Under the pieces are notes generated by a model. The model was not told the DNA's origin. It saw only the letters and a list, made by a program, of their open reading frames with translations, and did not search any database. The position numbers were made by a program, and so were the translations under genes. From Marinoscillum sp. 108 (GTDB lineage Bacteria; Bacteroidota; Bacteroidia; Cytophagales; Cyclobacteriaceae), in NCBI RefSeq assembly GCF_902506655.1, contig NZ_LR734808.1, positions 1,364,001 to 1,428,000 of the forward strand: a stretch of DNA of 64,000 bases, in the 5' to 3' direction. Of this stretch, positions 26,144-34,058 are shown piece after piece; within the stretch, counting starts at the first letter, position 1; the number at the start of each line of letters is the position of its first letter.

Positions 26144-26875
26144 TTATTTCAACACGATGGCATTGCCCTCCATGGTGATAGAACCTGTTCGGGCCAATGC
26201 CTTGCCGTCTAGCGTTGCACCGGTGTTGAACGTTATAGATTGCATGGCCATGACGGTGCCTTTAAAAACGGTAGTGGTCCCGAAAGTAGCGCTGCTTCCT
26301 ACCTGCCAGAAAATATTGGCAGCTTTCGCTCCGCCGGCCAGGATCACCTGTCGGCCGGAAGTGGTAGTCAGCGCACTCGCTATCTGAATAATAAAGACAG
26401 CATTAGCATTTCCCTTAGCGTCAAACGTCAGATCCCCGGAAGATATCGCCAGAGAAGAGGTAGACTTATACAAGCCTGGGGTAAGTGTCAACCCACCAAT
26501 ATTTCCTGATAAGACAACGATATCAGTGGATGTTCTACCCGCAGCATCATTGTACGCTGTGGTTAAATCCAATTTGGCCTGATTGGCAATCGCGTCATTA
26601 ACATGCAAGGTACCGGTGAATTCCCCCGGAGGAAACCCATCGATAGAAGTACCGGGACTCAGCCCAATATCTCCATTAATGGAAGTCGCTCCAGTGTTTG
26701 TAACAGACTCTCCGGCTAGTAAGGCCAAACTAGAAGTGCCGCCCATGCTTATGCCAGACTGCACCACAGTCTGAATAGGTATGGTGATCCCTGGAGACGG
26801 ATCGTCTTTACTGCATGCTCCAAGTAAAATTGTGGATAGCAGAGCTCCTGACTTAAAAAGGCTGAAAATTTTCAT
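26144..26875 (-). CDS. Ice-binding-like (DUF3494) lipoprotein, single domain
   Basis: About 243 residues from the ATG at 26875, with a lipobox LLGAC (Cys21). A short linker is followed by one DUF3494 domain (about 45-243) with LGLSPG-type and AYNDAAGRTSTDIVVLSGNIGG, GLYKSTSS and AKAANIFWQVGSSATFG motifs matching those of the neighbouring protein. A longer frame to 26944 adds 23 residues ahead of the lipoprotein signal and is unlikely. It is the second copy of a tandem pair, 187 bp upstream of the first. Without the Ig spacer it would sit close to the membrane. Ice binding is inferred from family. Confidence 0.85.
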   Translation of the reverse strand: MKIFSLFKSGALLSTILLGACSKDDPSPGITIPIQTVVQSGISMGGTSSLALLAGESVTNTGATSINGDIGLSPGTSIDGFPPGEFTGTLHVNDAIANQAKLDLTTAYNDAAGRTSTDIVVLSGNIGGLTLTPGLYKSTSSLAISSGDLTFDAKGNANAVFIIQIASALTTTSGRQVILAGGAKAANIFWQVGSSATFGTTTVFKGTVMAMQSITFNTGATLDGKALARTGSITMEGNAIVLK

Positions 26876-27194
26876 TTTGTTTTGGTTTAATTCAATTGCT
26901 TGCCCAATTGCCATTAGCATGCCACAACCGGATATTGCAGTCAATCACTTACTGGTCAGCACTTTAAAATTGGGGGTGAATGGTTCGTTTTTCCCGATAC
27001 GAGAAAGGCGGCTCGTTATAAGAATATCGTAAGGGTCCAAAGCCCTGGTTCAACATGTAAAGCCTTTCTGACCTAACTGACTTTTCAGGTAAACAACAAC
27101 ATGAAGACAGCCGTAGAGCTACCAAAGTAAAATCGAGACAATCGAGCTCCAGTGAAAATCATTTTAGAGACATTTGAGTCACAAAGAATATCTA
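26876..27194. other. Gene-free stretch upstream of the ice-binding gene
   Basis: About 320 bp between the divergent lipoprotein gene and a GNAT gene. I see no clear RNA or promoter. A minus frame open from about 27139 to a TAA at 26964-26966 ends in a peptide rich in aromatic and basic residues (RYSYNEPPFSYREKR); I do not recognise it and leave it as a curiosity. Confidence 0.3.
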
Positions 27195-27638
27195 ATGGAA
27201 ATAAAACCATACCAGGAAACCGATAGGGAGCAACTGCTCGACGTTTGGGAAAAGTCAGTGCTCGCCACCCACCACTTTTTGAGTCCGGAAGACTTCATTT
27301 CCATCAAAGCAATGGTAAGGGAGATTGATTTCAGTCGTTTTGAAGTTCATTGCCTTATGGATGAATCACGAGTGATTGGTTTTTTAGGTGTGGCAGAAAA
27401 AAAGGTAGAAATGCTCTTTTTGGATCCCCATTACTTTGGTCAGGGATTAGGTAAAAAACTGATAAATTTTGCAATCGTTCAGTTGAAGGCCCACAAGGTA
27501 GATGTCAACGAGCAAAATGTGGGTGCAGTAGCTTTTTATGAGAACCTGGGATTTGCTACCTATGAAAGAAGTGACAAAGATGACCAGGGTAATGATTATC
27601 CTATCCTGAGGATGAAATTAAGGACACGAAATATTTGA
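27195..27638 (+). CDS. GNAT-family N-acetyltransferase
   Basis: About 147 residues from the ATG at 27195; a TTG at 27174 is less likely. The acetyl-CoA binding motif A is visible as LFLDPHYFGQGLGKKLI, preceded by strand GFLGVAEKKVEM and followed by VNEQNVGAVAFYENLGFATYERS. It resembles the YjaB/PhnO branch (an early WEKSVLATHHFL motif), whose members acetylate small amines. The substrate is unknown. It is transcribed alone. Confidence 0.85.
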   Translation: MEIKPYQETDREQLLDVWEKSVLATHHFLSPEDFISIKAMVREIDFSRFEVHCLMDESRVIGFLGVAEKKVEMLFLDPHYFGQGLGKKLINFAIVQLKAHKVDVNEQNVGAVAFYENLGFATYERSDKDDQGNDYPILRMKLRTRNI

Positions 27639-27804
27639 ATACTGATAACCCTGCAACGCAGGTCTGGCGCTCTCCGTATAGGCTCAAATGTGAAAACGTA
27701 TGACACCCGCCAAAGGTGGACTACTAATCAATCAAAATGCCTTATTTGAATTCTTCAATCTATCCGTCCTGAATGGTTGAATCGGGACATTACTTAAAAA
27801 TAAC

Positions 27805-28332
27805 ATGCGAAAATTAATTCTCTACATCGCGGCCTCACTGGACGGCTACATCGCCAAACCCAATGACGATCTGAGTTTCCTTAATCTGGTTCAGATAGAA
27901 GGAGAAGACTATGGCTACACTGACTTTGTCTCTTCTGTGGACACGGTAATAGTTGGTAGAAAAACCTACGATTGGGTGATCGGTCAGGGCTATGATTTTC
28001 CTCACGCTGACAAGGAATCGTACATCATCACCAGACAAGAAAGGCCGCGAGAAGGGAACCTGACTTTTTACACCGGCAACCTCAAAACCCTGGTAACGGA
28101 CCTCAAAAAAAAAGAAGGAAAAAACATCTTCTGTGATGGTGGTGCAGAAATCGTCCATCTCTTACTCCAGGAAAAACTCATCGATGAGCTGATTCTATCC
28201 ATCGTGCCGGTAATCGTGGGGGCAGGAACTCCTCTATTTAAAACAGGCAGGCCAGAGCAGCTTCTGGAGCTTAAGAAGGCCAAAAACTTTGAATCAGGGC
28301 TGGTTCAGCTACATTATCAGTTAAAAGAGTAA
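27805..28332 (+). CDS. Dihydrofolate reductase-family protein (RibD C-terminal domain type)
   Basis: A 175-residue protein of the RibD_C/DHFR-like fold. It opens with KLILYIAASLDGYIAKPNDDLSFL, the family signature in which SLDG and the acidic pair border the NADPH site. VIVGRKTYD, the FCDGGAEIVHLLL loop and the ELILSIVPVIVGAGTPLF block follow. These proteins are NADPH-dependent reductases of largely unknown substrate; they are not folate-pathway DHFR. No riboflavin gene is nearby, so a ribD role is unlikely. Confidence 0.88.
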   Translation: MRKLILYIAASLDGYIAKPNDDLSFLNLVQIEGEDYGYTDFVSSVDTVIVGRKTYDWVIGQGYDFPHADKESYIITRQERPREGNLTFYTGNLKTLVTDLKKKEGKNIFCDGGAEIVHLLLQEKLIDELILSIVPVIVGAGTPLFKTGRPEQLLELKKAKNFESGLVQLHYQLKE

Positions 28333-28390
28333 GTGGCCAGGAGTAGTCAGATTTCCGCCACCCATTCCAGAGATCCATTTATCATTACAT

Positions 28391-28921
28391 ATGCATCCAT
28401 CTAAGTTTACAACAAGGAAACCCGGAGCTAAAGAGCATGGCGTCATAGGTGCGCTGATGGTGGAGGTGTACTCACAGTTGGAGGGATTTCCCACACCGGC
28501 GGAGCAGCCCAAATACTATGAAATGCTCTCGAATGTGGGCTCCCTTACTGAAAACCCACACATCCACCTACTGGCCGCTTACTCTCCGGAGCAGGTGCTG
28601 GCTGGCTGTGTGCTGTACATCGGCGACATGCAATATTATGGATCAGGTGGCACAGCCACCCAGGTAAAAGACAGTTCGGGATTCAGATTATTGGCAGTGG
28701 CTCCTGACTTCAGAGGTCAGGGAATTGGCAGGCTGCTGACGAGGTATTGTATTGAGAGGGCACGCAAGGAGAAACGTCAGCAATTGATTATTCACTCTAC
28801 CAAGGCCATGCAAGTAGCCTGGGGAATGTACGAGCGCATGGGCTTCGAACGATCCGAGGATTTGGATTTCAGGCAAGGGACACTGGAAGTCTATGGCTTC
28901 CGATTACCTCTGGATGATTAA
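28391..28921 (+). CDS. GNAT-family N-acetyltransferase
   Basis: A 176-residue acetyltransferase. The acetyl-CoA motif is LLAVAPDFRGQGIGRLLTRYC, then a basic helix and IIHSTKAMQVAWGMYERMGFERSEDLDF, which holds the usual motif B. The N-terminal half with MVEVYSQLEGFP and the C-terminal GTLEVYGFRLPL match a subgroup common in Bacteroidota. The substrate is unknown. It follows the DHFR-like gene by 58 bp in the same direction. Confidence 0.85.
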   Translation: MHPSKFTTRKPGAKEHGVIGALMVEVYSQLEGFPTPAEQPKYYEMLSNVGSLTENPHIHLLAAYSPEQVLAGCVLYIGDMQYYGSGGTATQVKDSSGFRLLAVAPDFRGQGIGRLLTRYCIERARKEKRQQLIIHSTKAMQVAWGMYERMGFERSEDLDFRQGTLEVYGFRLPLDD

Positions 28922-28934
28922 CTCAGGGCAAATT

Positions 28935-29141
28935 TCAGTGTCTTAGTTTATCACTGAGCAATTTCAGCTCTATCATAGAAGCAATACCCGAGATGGCCAT
29001 AGCACAACCTATGAAGGTGATCATCAAAGAAATCACGAATGAATCCTGCTGACTAAAAACCATAAATCCAATGGCAATAAAACCAATTCCGAAGAAGGCC
29101 AGTATGGCATTGACGATTTGAAATTTCTTAATCTTTTCCAT
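28935..29141 (-). CDS. Small two-helix membrane protein
   Basis: A 68-residue protein with two hydrophobic helices (about 10-29 and 36-57) and a short basic N-terminus (MEKIKKFQ). Unrecognised family. The gene stands alone between a convergent GNAT gene and a 228-bp upstream gap. The clear membrane topology and start codon suggest it is real. Confidence 0.55.
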   Translation of the reverse strand: MEKIKKFQIVNAILAFFGIGFIAIGFMVFSQQDSFVISLMITFIGCAMAISGIASMIELKLLSDKLRH

Positions 29142-29369
29142 AATTCATTAATATTTTCAATACAAAGGAAGACGATTAATGAATATTTCTCAATAGACGC
29201 TCAAATAATTAGATAGAGAGCATTTTTAAAAGACTCCCTTTGTAAATGACGTAATTTTCAGGTAGCTTTTTTCCTAAATATTGCCAATTCATCGAACGGT
29301 TCATTCCGAACAACCCGAAAGACAATACTCCGTTAGCTTTCAGAAACATTAATTCAACCCATCTCCCGT

Positions 29370-29744
29370 ATGAAAAACCTCCTGAAACTCGAAGAAGTAG
29401 CCATGTTTGGCCTTTCTATTTACCTCTTTACTTTGACCTCATTTAGCTGGTGGTGGTATCCTGCGCTTCTGTTGCTTCCGGACATAGGTATGATCGGTTA
29501 CGCCATCAATACAAGGGTGGGTGCCCTTACCTACAATTTCCTTCATCATAAGGGCATTGCTGTGATCATACTGCTGGCCGGTTGGCAATTTGGAAATGAT
29601 GTACTGAGTCTTTCGGGAATCATACTCTTTGGACATGCCAGCATGGATCGGGTGTTTGGTTATGGGCTGAAGTACCCGGATCACTTCCAGCATACCAGCC
29701 TGGGATGGATGAAACCACAGTCCGTCCCTAATGATGGAAACTGA
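29370..29744 (+). CDS. DUF4260 membrane protein
   Basis: A 124-residue membrane protein with three or four helices. The LLLPDIGMIGYAINTRVGALTYNFLHHK block and the C-terminal GHASMDRVFGYGLKYPDHFQHTSLGWM stretch, with its conserved His, Asp and Arg, match the DUF4260 family. The function is unknown. Its last 17 bp overlap the 3' end of the convergent gene. Confidence 0.8.
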   Translation: MKNLLKLEEVAMFGLSIYLFTLTSFSWWWYPALLLLPDIGMIGYAINTRVGALTYNFLHHKGIAVIILLAGWQFGNDVLSLSGIILFGHASMDRVFGYGLKYPDHFQHTSLGWMKPQSVPNDGN

Positions 29745-30345
29745 CCTCCAGGTCCCGGATTTCATCCAGTATGCCTCCTAGTCTTTTCTCCATCTCTTCA
29801 TGAGATACTTTTGTCTTAAGTAGATCAAACATCTCAGCGTAGATATTGATTTCAAAGTCTCTTTTGGTTCCCTCTGAAAGGAATAGGGCCCTCCGAATGA
29901 TGCCCATGGCGGTGCGCAAAGAAGTGTGTACTTCTGCAGTTTTCCGCTGAGCACAGGCGGTCTGAGCGTATCGCACCTGCACATAGGAAAGCGCCAGTAG
30001 CATCTTGACAAAGTGCTCATTCATCTCAATATTCCCAGTATCGGACTTGAGGTCATAGTGAAGCTGAACCAGACTTGGCAGGGCCATATCTATCACCTCC
30101 CTGCTGTCTTTATTGTGCAGTTTGTCTCTGAGCAGGTAAATCTGACGAATAGTCGTTGAAAGCTCCTCCTTACTCCGATCCCGGGCACTCTCATCATAAT
30201 AGAGCTTGGTGTTGAAAATTCTCACCACCGGTTCGCGCGCCAGGTTGGTTAGGCTCACTGGCAGGTGATACGTTTGATACGCATCAATGGCAAAAAGCAC
30301 ATTGAAAATGAACAATATAAAACTGACATACCTGATCAGCGACAT
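29728..30345 (-). CDS. Membrane-anchored helical protein, unknown
   Basis: A 205-residue protein with a single N-terminal hydrophobic segment (residues 5-22), probably a membrane anchor, and a predominantly helical remainder. Sequence blocks such as VQVRYAQTACAQRKTAEVHTSLRTAMGII suggest a helical repeat bundle. I do not recognise a family. It starts 8 bp after the end of the next gene in the same direction, so the two form an operon of unknown function. Confidence 0.65.
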   Translation of the reverse strand: MSLIRYVSFILFIFNVLFAIDAYQTYHLPVSLTNLAREPVVRIFNTKLYYDESARDRSKEELSTTIRQIYLLRDKLHNKDSREVIDMALPSLVQLHYDLKSDTGNIEMNEHFVKMLLALSYVQVRYAQTACAQRKTAEVHTSLRTAMGIIRRALFLSEGTKRDFEINIYAEMFDLLKTKVSHEEMEKRLGGILDEIRDLEVSFHH

Positions 30346-30353
30346 TTCAGTGG

Positions 30354-30938
30354 TTAGTTATCCGAAAGTAATCGTAGTGGCCTGATCTGATCGGGGTGAA
30401 TCTTGTGAACATGCTCATCTACCAGCACTACTTTCTTATCTATGTGTTTTAGAAATTTCCCCAACTGAGTTTCCAGCATCAACAACTGCCCGTCATACGA
30501 ATATATGCCAGATTCCTTCTTCAGATCCTCCTTATCACGTTCCAAATCCCTGCGTGTAAGGCATGATGTTTTCAGAAATGAAATGAAGGTATTCATATCA
30601 AAGTCTCCTTCCAGTTTTTGAATATCTGACAAGGAGCGCTTGTATTCGTGATGGCTTATATCGGAGGTATTGGCAGTAGGATCCAGAAGCAAGTCCAGTA
30701 CCAATGAATCATAATGGTGAAGATGTTCTAAGACCGTAATGATGTCATTACGATAATTGGGATTGGCACAGAACTCAGAAAGTCCGTCATAGGTCTTCAG
30801 CCCATCAGAGACTTCCAGCCATTTGGCGGTTAACCGATCATACTCAGCTTCTATACTCACAGGAAAATCCTGTGCCTGGAGTGGCCATACCAGCGAAAAC
30901 ACGAGCAGGACACTAAGACATAAATGTGGGTTCTTCAT
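30354..30938 (-). CDS. Exported protein, unknown
   Basis: A 194-residue protein with a signal peptide (about 1-22, cleaved after LQA). The mature part is charged and helical, with two cysteines (SEFCANPNY and KTSCLTRRD) that could form a disulfide in the periplasm. No family recognised. It is first in a two-gene operon with the membrane-anchored 205-residue protein; both may work at the inner-membrane/periplasm face. Confidence 0.65.
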   Translation of the reverse strand: MKNPHLCLSVLLVFSLVWPLQAQDFPVSIEAEYDRLTAKWLEVSDGLKTYDGLSEFCANPNYRNDIITVLEHLHHYDSLVLDLLLDPTANTSDISHHEYKRSLSDIQKLEGDFDMNTFISFLKTSCLTRRDLERDKEDLKKESGIYSYDGQLLMLETQLGKFLKHIDKKVVLVDEHVHKIHPDQIRPLRLLSDN

Positions 30939-31022
30939 TTTTCAAAATTAGAACACCACACCATGCGGAGGGCTCACACAAATTCTGTAATCTCCTATCC
31001 GTAAAAACAACTAGACGAGGAC

Positions 31023-31457
31023 TTATGACACCTGATGAGTTTCATTGATCACATTGGGCATTACCATCACAGGGGCATTGGCCTTAGCGATGATGCCCGA
31101 TATGTGACTTCCGGGCTCATTGTCTACTCCATTGCTATTTACACCTAAAATAATCAGCTCAAAAGCGTTTGCCTGGATAAATTTGAGGACCTCTCCCTCT
31201 ACCTCTCCTCCAAGGATCACGGGTTGAATCTTCTTTTTCTGACTTCTTTCCAGGGTCTGACAAAGGTCATCCATCTGTCTCCTTAGTCCCTCCATCAGCT
31301 CAAGGTCCCCACTTCTTTCAGATGGTCCCGAGGGAAATACATGAAGCAGGGTGAGACGGGAATTCTCTGGAGCAATGAGCCGTAGGCCCAACTGCACGGC
31401 ATGCCATGCAGCCAGTGAAAAGTCGGTGGGGATAAGTATCTGATGGAATAAATTCAT
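31023..31457 (-). CDS. Universal stress protein (UspA family)
   Basis: About 144 residues from ATG 31457 (MNLFHQILIPTDFS), the standard Usp opening; the longer frame to 31529 reads through the promoter. It is a single UspA domain. The nucleotide-binding loop ILGVNSNGVDNEPGSHISG departs from the usual G-2x-G-9x-GS pattern, so ATP binding is uncertain. It is transcribed away from the histidine kinase gene. A TACTTTTG box and a TGAC-N4-GTCA palindrome upstream suggest control by the receiver-CRP regulator encoded two genes further on. Confidence 0.85.
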   Translation of the reverse strand: MNLFHQILIPTDFSLAAWHAVQLGLRLIAPENSRLTLLHVFPSGPSERSGDLELMEGLRRQMDDLCQTLERSQKKKIQPVILGGEVEGEVLKFIQANAFELIILGVNSNGVDNEPGSHISGIIAKANAPVMVMPNVINETHQVS

Positions 31458-31485
31458 GGCATTAGGTAAAGAAAAAAGTATCTCA

Positions 31486-31493
31486 CAAAAGTA
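31486..31493 (-). promoter_or_regulatory. Candidate -7 box of the Usp gene
   Basis: Minus-strand TACTTTTG is an exact TAnnTTTG match. Its G is 36.5 bp from the centre of the palindrome at 31517-31528; no good -33 box is seen, as expected for an activator-dependent promoter. Confidence 0.55.
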
Positions 31494-31516
31494 TCGATGC
31501 CACTTTTGGGGGTATG

Positions 31517-31528
31517 TGACGATAGTCA
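31517..31528. promoter_or_regulatory. Operator candidate TGAC-N4-GTCA (Usp/kinase divergent region)
   Basis: TGACGATAGTCA, a 4+4+4 palindrome in the region between the divergent Usp and kinase genes. Distance to the Usp -7 box is 36.5 bp, near the -41 position used by CRP/FNR activators relative to the start site. The same half-sites and spacer length occur at 34012-34023. Confidence 0.55.
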
Positions 31529-31626
31529 ATCCAAAAAATGAAATAAATCAGTACTCTTCTAGGGCTTCTGTCTGGCACCTTTTGTAGGTTTATATTTCAA
31601 AGTCAAAATCCGGAAACCTCACGTTT

Positions 31627-32931
31627 ATGCCGATCAGCAGCGAATACCTTACTTCTTCCAATGGACTCCAACTGCTTAATAAGATTTTTCTCGGAGCAGG
31701 TGAGGGTATTATCATCGTTGATAGTGAAGGAAAAATCCGGCTCATCAACAAGCGAGCAGAGGAGATTTTTGAATATGAGCAAAACGAGCTGATGGGGAGG
31801 GTCATTGAAGATCTAATTCCCAAAAAATATCACAAACAGCACGTCCCTCACCGAACCGAATATATTGCCCATCCAGTGACCAGACCTATGGGCATAGGAC
31901 GTCACCTCACCGGGCAGAGAAAATCGGGCAGCGAGTTTCCTGTGGAAGTAAGTCTTAGCTATGTCATGCATGAGGATGAGAAGCTGGTGGTGGCATTCAT
32001 TTCGGATATTACCAGAAGAAAAGAGCAGGAAGACGCCCTGAGGGAGAGCGAAGAAAAGCTAAAGCAGTACACCGCGGAGCTCGAGTCTAAAGTACAGGAG
32101 CGTACCCAGGAACTAGAGCATCTCAACCTGGGGCTCAAGAGCCAGATAAGAGAGCGCAAGCTGGCAGAAGCCGCCCTGCATTCCAGTCTGGAAGAGCTAA
32201 AGAAAGCAGAGAAAGAGATACTCAATGCCCTGGAAAAGGAAAAAGAGCTCAATGAGATGAAATCAAGGTTCATCTCGATGGCCAGTCACGAGTTTCGCAC
32301 GCCACTCACCACCATCCACTCCTCCGCTAATCTGGTGGCCAAATACACGGAAACCGAGCAACAGGCCAACCGTGACAAGCATGTGAACCGGATCAAATCT
32401 GCTGTGAATAACCTCACCAATATCCTGAATGATTTTCTTTCCCTTGAAAAACTGGAAAGTGGTGCCATCACTATGAAAGTAGAGGCCTTCAATATGACTG
32501 GCCTATTCAGGGAGGTGGAAGAAATATTCGAACAAGGCCTGAAAAAAGATCAACAACTAAAAATCACCATTGAGGAGGGCTTGACTGAAGTGGTTTCTGA
32601 CCCACACATTCTAAAAAACATCATAATCAACCTCATCTCGAATGCCATTAAATATTCAGATGAGGGAAAGACCATCACCGCCACCACCTCCCGGGTGAAA
32701 GACCGCATTCAGATTTCCATCAAAGACGAGGGGATCGGCATCCCGCTAGAAGAGCAAAAAAACCTCTTTCAGCGGTTTTTTAGGGCCGACAATGCCTCCA
32801 ACATCCAGGGCACCGGCCTTGGATTGAATATTGTGAAAAGGTACCTTAACCTCATTCACGGAAATATTACTTTTACCAGTAAGGAAAACCAGGGCAGCGA
32901 GTTTGTGATTTCTTTTCCTATACAACCCTGA
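31627..32931 (+). CDS. PAS-domain sensor histidine kinase
   Basis: A 434-residue soluble kinase without membrane segments. Domains: PAS (about 12-130), a coiled coil (about 132-210), HisKA with the phospho-acceptor His221 (MASHEFRTPL), and HATPase_c with N-box NLISNAIKYSD, G1 DEGIGIP, and G2 GTGLGLNIV. It should sense a cytoplasmic signal by PAS and phosphorylate the regulator encoded 12 bp downstream. A PAS ligand (heme, flavin or small molecule) cannot be told from sequence. Divergent from the universal stress protein gene. Confidence 0.92.
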   Translation: MPISSEYLTSSNGLQLLNKIFLGAGEGIIIVDSEGKIRLINKRAEEIFEYEQNELMGRVIEDLIPKKYHKQHVPHRTEYIAHPVTRPMGIGRHLTGQRKSGSEFPVEVSLSYVMHEDEKLVVAFISDITRRKEQEDALRESEEKLKQYTAELESKVQERTQELEHLNLGLKSQIRERKLAEAALHSSLEELKKAEKEILNALEKEKELNEMKSRFISMASHEFRTPLTTIHSSANLVAKYTETEQQANRDKHVNRIKSAVNNLTNILNDFLSLEKLESGAITMKVEAFNMTGLFREVEEIFEQGLKKDQQLKITIEEGLTEVVSDPHILKNIIINLISNAIKYSDEGKTITATTSRVKDRIQISIKDEGIGIPLEEQKNLFQRFFRADNASNIQGTGLGLNIVKRYLNLIHGNITFTSKENQGSEFVISFPIQP

Positions 32932-32943
32932 TCAATCAAAGTC

Positions 32944-33975
32944 ATGAAAAAGAAGATACTCATCATCGAAGACCAGTTGGAAGTACGGGAAAACATAGAA
33001 GAACTCCTACTACTTTCTCACTATGAGCCTATCACCGCGCCAAACGGCAAAGAAGGTGTAAAGAAGGCCCTGGAGCACAAACCAGACCTGATACTTTGTG
33101 ACATCATGATGCCGGAGATGGATGGCTATGAGGTGCTCTACCTGATTGGCAAAAATCCTGAGATCGCGTCTACTCCGTTTATTTTTCTTACGGCAAAGGC
33201 CGAAAAGACAGATTTCCGAAAAGGAATGAACATGGGTGCGGACGATTACATCACCAAACCCTTCGAAGAAATGGAGCTCCTGGGAGCCATAGAGCGAAGA
33301 CTGGAGAAATTCAGTCGACTCTCAAGCAACGAATCCCTACAGGAATTTGTAACCAGAGCCAAAGAATACCATGAGCTGAAAGACCTGGAAAACAGTGGAA
33401 AAACACGTTCTTTCAAGAAAAAAGACATTATTTATCGACATGGAGACTTTGCCTCTTATGCCTACAAAATCAAAAAAGGGAAAGTAAAAACCTATCAGAT
33501 CAATCCGGATGGTAAGGAATTTATCCTTGACGTACTCTCAGACGGAGATTTTCTTGGCGAGAATGCTCTCATTCAGGACACTGAGCGCACGGAATTTGCG
33601 CAAGCACTCGAAGAGACTGAGCTGATATTAGTTCCTCGTAAAGACTTTCAGGATCTGATTTTCCAAAACCGGGAAGTCTCAGGACAGTTTATCAAAATGC
33701 TTTCTAAGAATCTACTGGAAAAAGAACATGGCCTGGTGGAAATGGCCTATGATACCGTGAGAAAACGTACTGCAGATGCGCTCATGAAGCTCTTCAATAA
33801 GTACGAGGAAGATCACTTTGATGTGTCACGCTCAGACCTGGCCAGCATGGTAGGTACAGCCACAGAGTCTGTGATCAGGATACTTTCCGAGTTCAAGAAA
33901 GACGGATTTATCAAAATAGAGGGTAGTACCATCCACGTACTCCATCCAGAAAAACTGAGTGCCGTTCGGTTCTGA
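32944..33975 (+). CDS. Response regulator with CRP/FNR-type output
   Basis: A 343-residue fusion: receiver domain (about 1-122; Asp53 in LCDIMMPE, Thr83, Lys105), linker, cyclic-nucleotide-binding-like domain (about 147-262, with SDGDFLGENALI in the phosphate-binding cassette), and a C-terminal CRP-type winged helix (about 275-343; recognition helix around TATESVIRIL). There are no FNR iron-sulfur cysteines. It forms an operon with the PAS kinase, 12 bp apart. The recognition helix has the Glu-x4-Arg spacing seen in FNR-like proteins, which fits a TGAC-type half-site. Likely targets nearby are the Usp gene and the YceI gene, both with the palindrome. Architecture certain; targets inferred. 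Confidence 0.92.
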   Translation: MKKKILIIEDQLEVRENIEELLLLSHYEPITAPNGKEGVKKALEHKPDLILCDIMMPEMDGYEVLYLIGKNPEIASTPFIFLTAKAEKTDFRKGMNMGADDYITKPFEEMELLGAIERRLEKFSRLSSNESLQEFVTRAKEYHELKDLENSGKTRSFKKKDIIYRHGDFASYAYKIKKGKVKTYQINPDGKEFILDVLSDGDFLGENALIQDTERTEFAQALEETELILVPRKDFQDLIFQNREVSGQFIKMLSKNLLEKEHGLVEMAYDTVRKRTADALMKLFNKYEEDHFDVSRSDLASMVGTATESVIRILSEFKKDGFIKIEGSTIHVLHPEKLSAVRF

Positions 33976-34011
33976 CCTAATAGTGGTCATGTGCACTGTC
34001 ACTGATCTTCC

Positions 34012-34023
34012 TGACAATTGTCA
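34012..34023. promoter_or_regulatory. Operator candidate TGAC-N4-GTCA upstream of the YceI gene
   Basis: TGACAATTGTCA is a perfect 12-bp palindrome, 41.5 bp from its centre to the ATG of the YceI gene at 34059. A TTTCTTTG box (34047-34054) ends 36.5 bp from the centre, the same distance as at the Usp promoter. Confidence 0.55.
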
Positions 34024-34058
34024 TAAGACCGTTTGCACGTAGTTTATTTCTTTGTAGC

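Noticed and set aside
26964-27139. Open minus frame upstream of the single-domain ice-binding gene
   Set aside because: No start codon in a sensible place, a run of three Cys, and no recognisable family; mentioned only as content of the gap.
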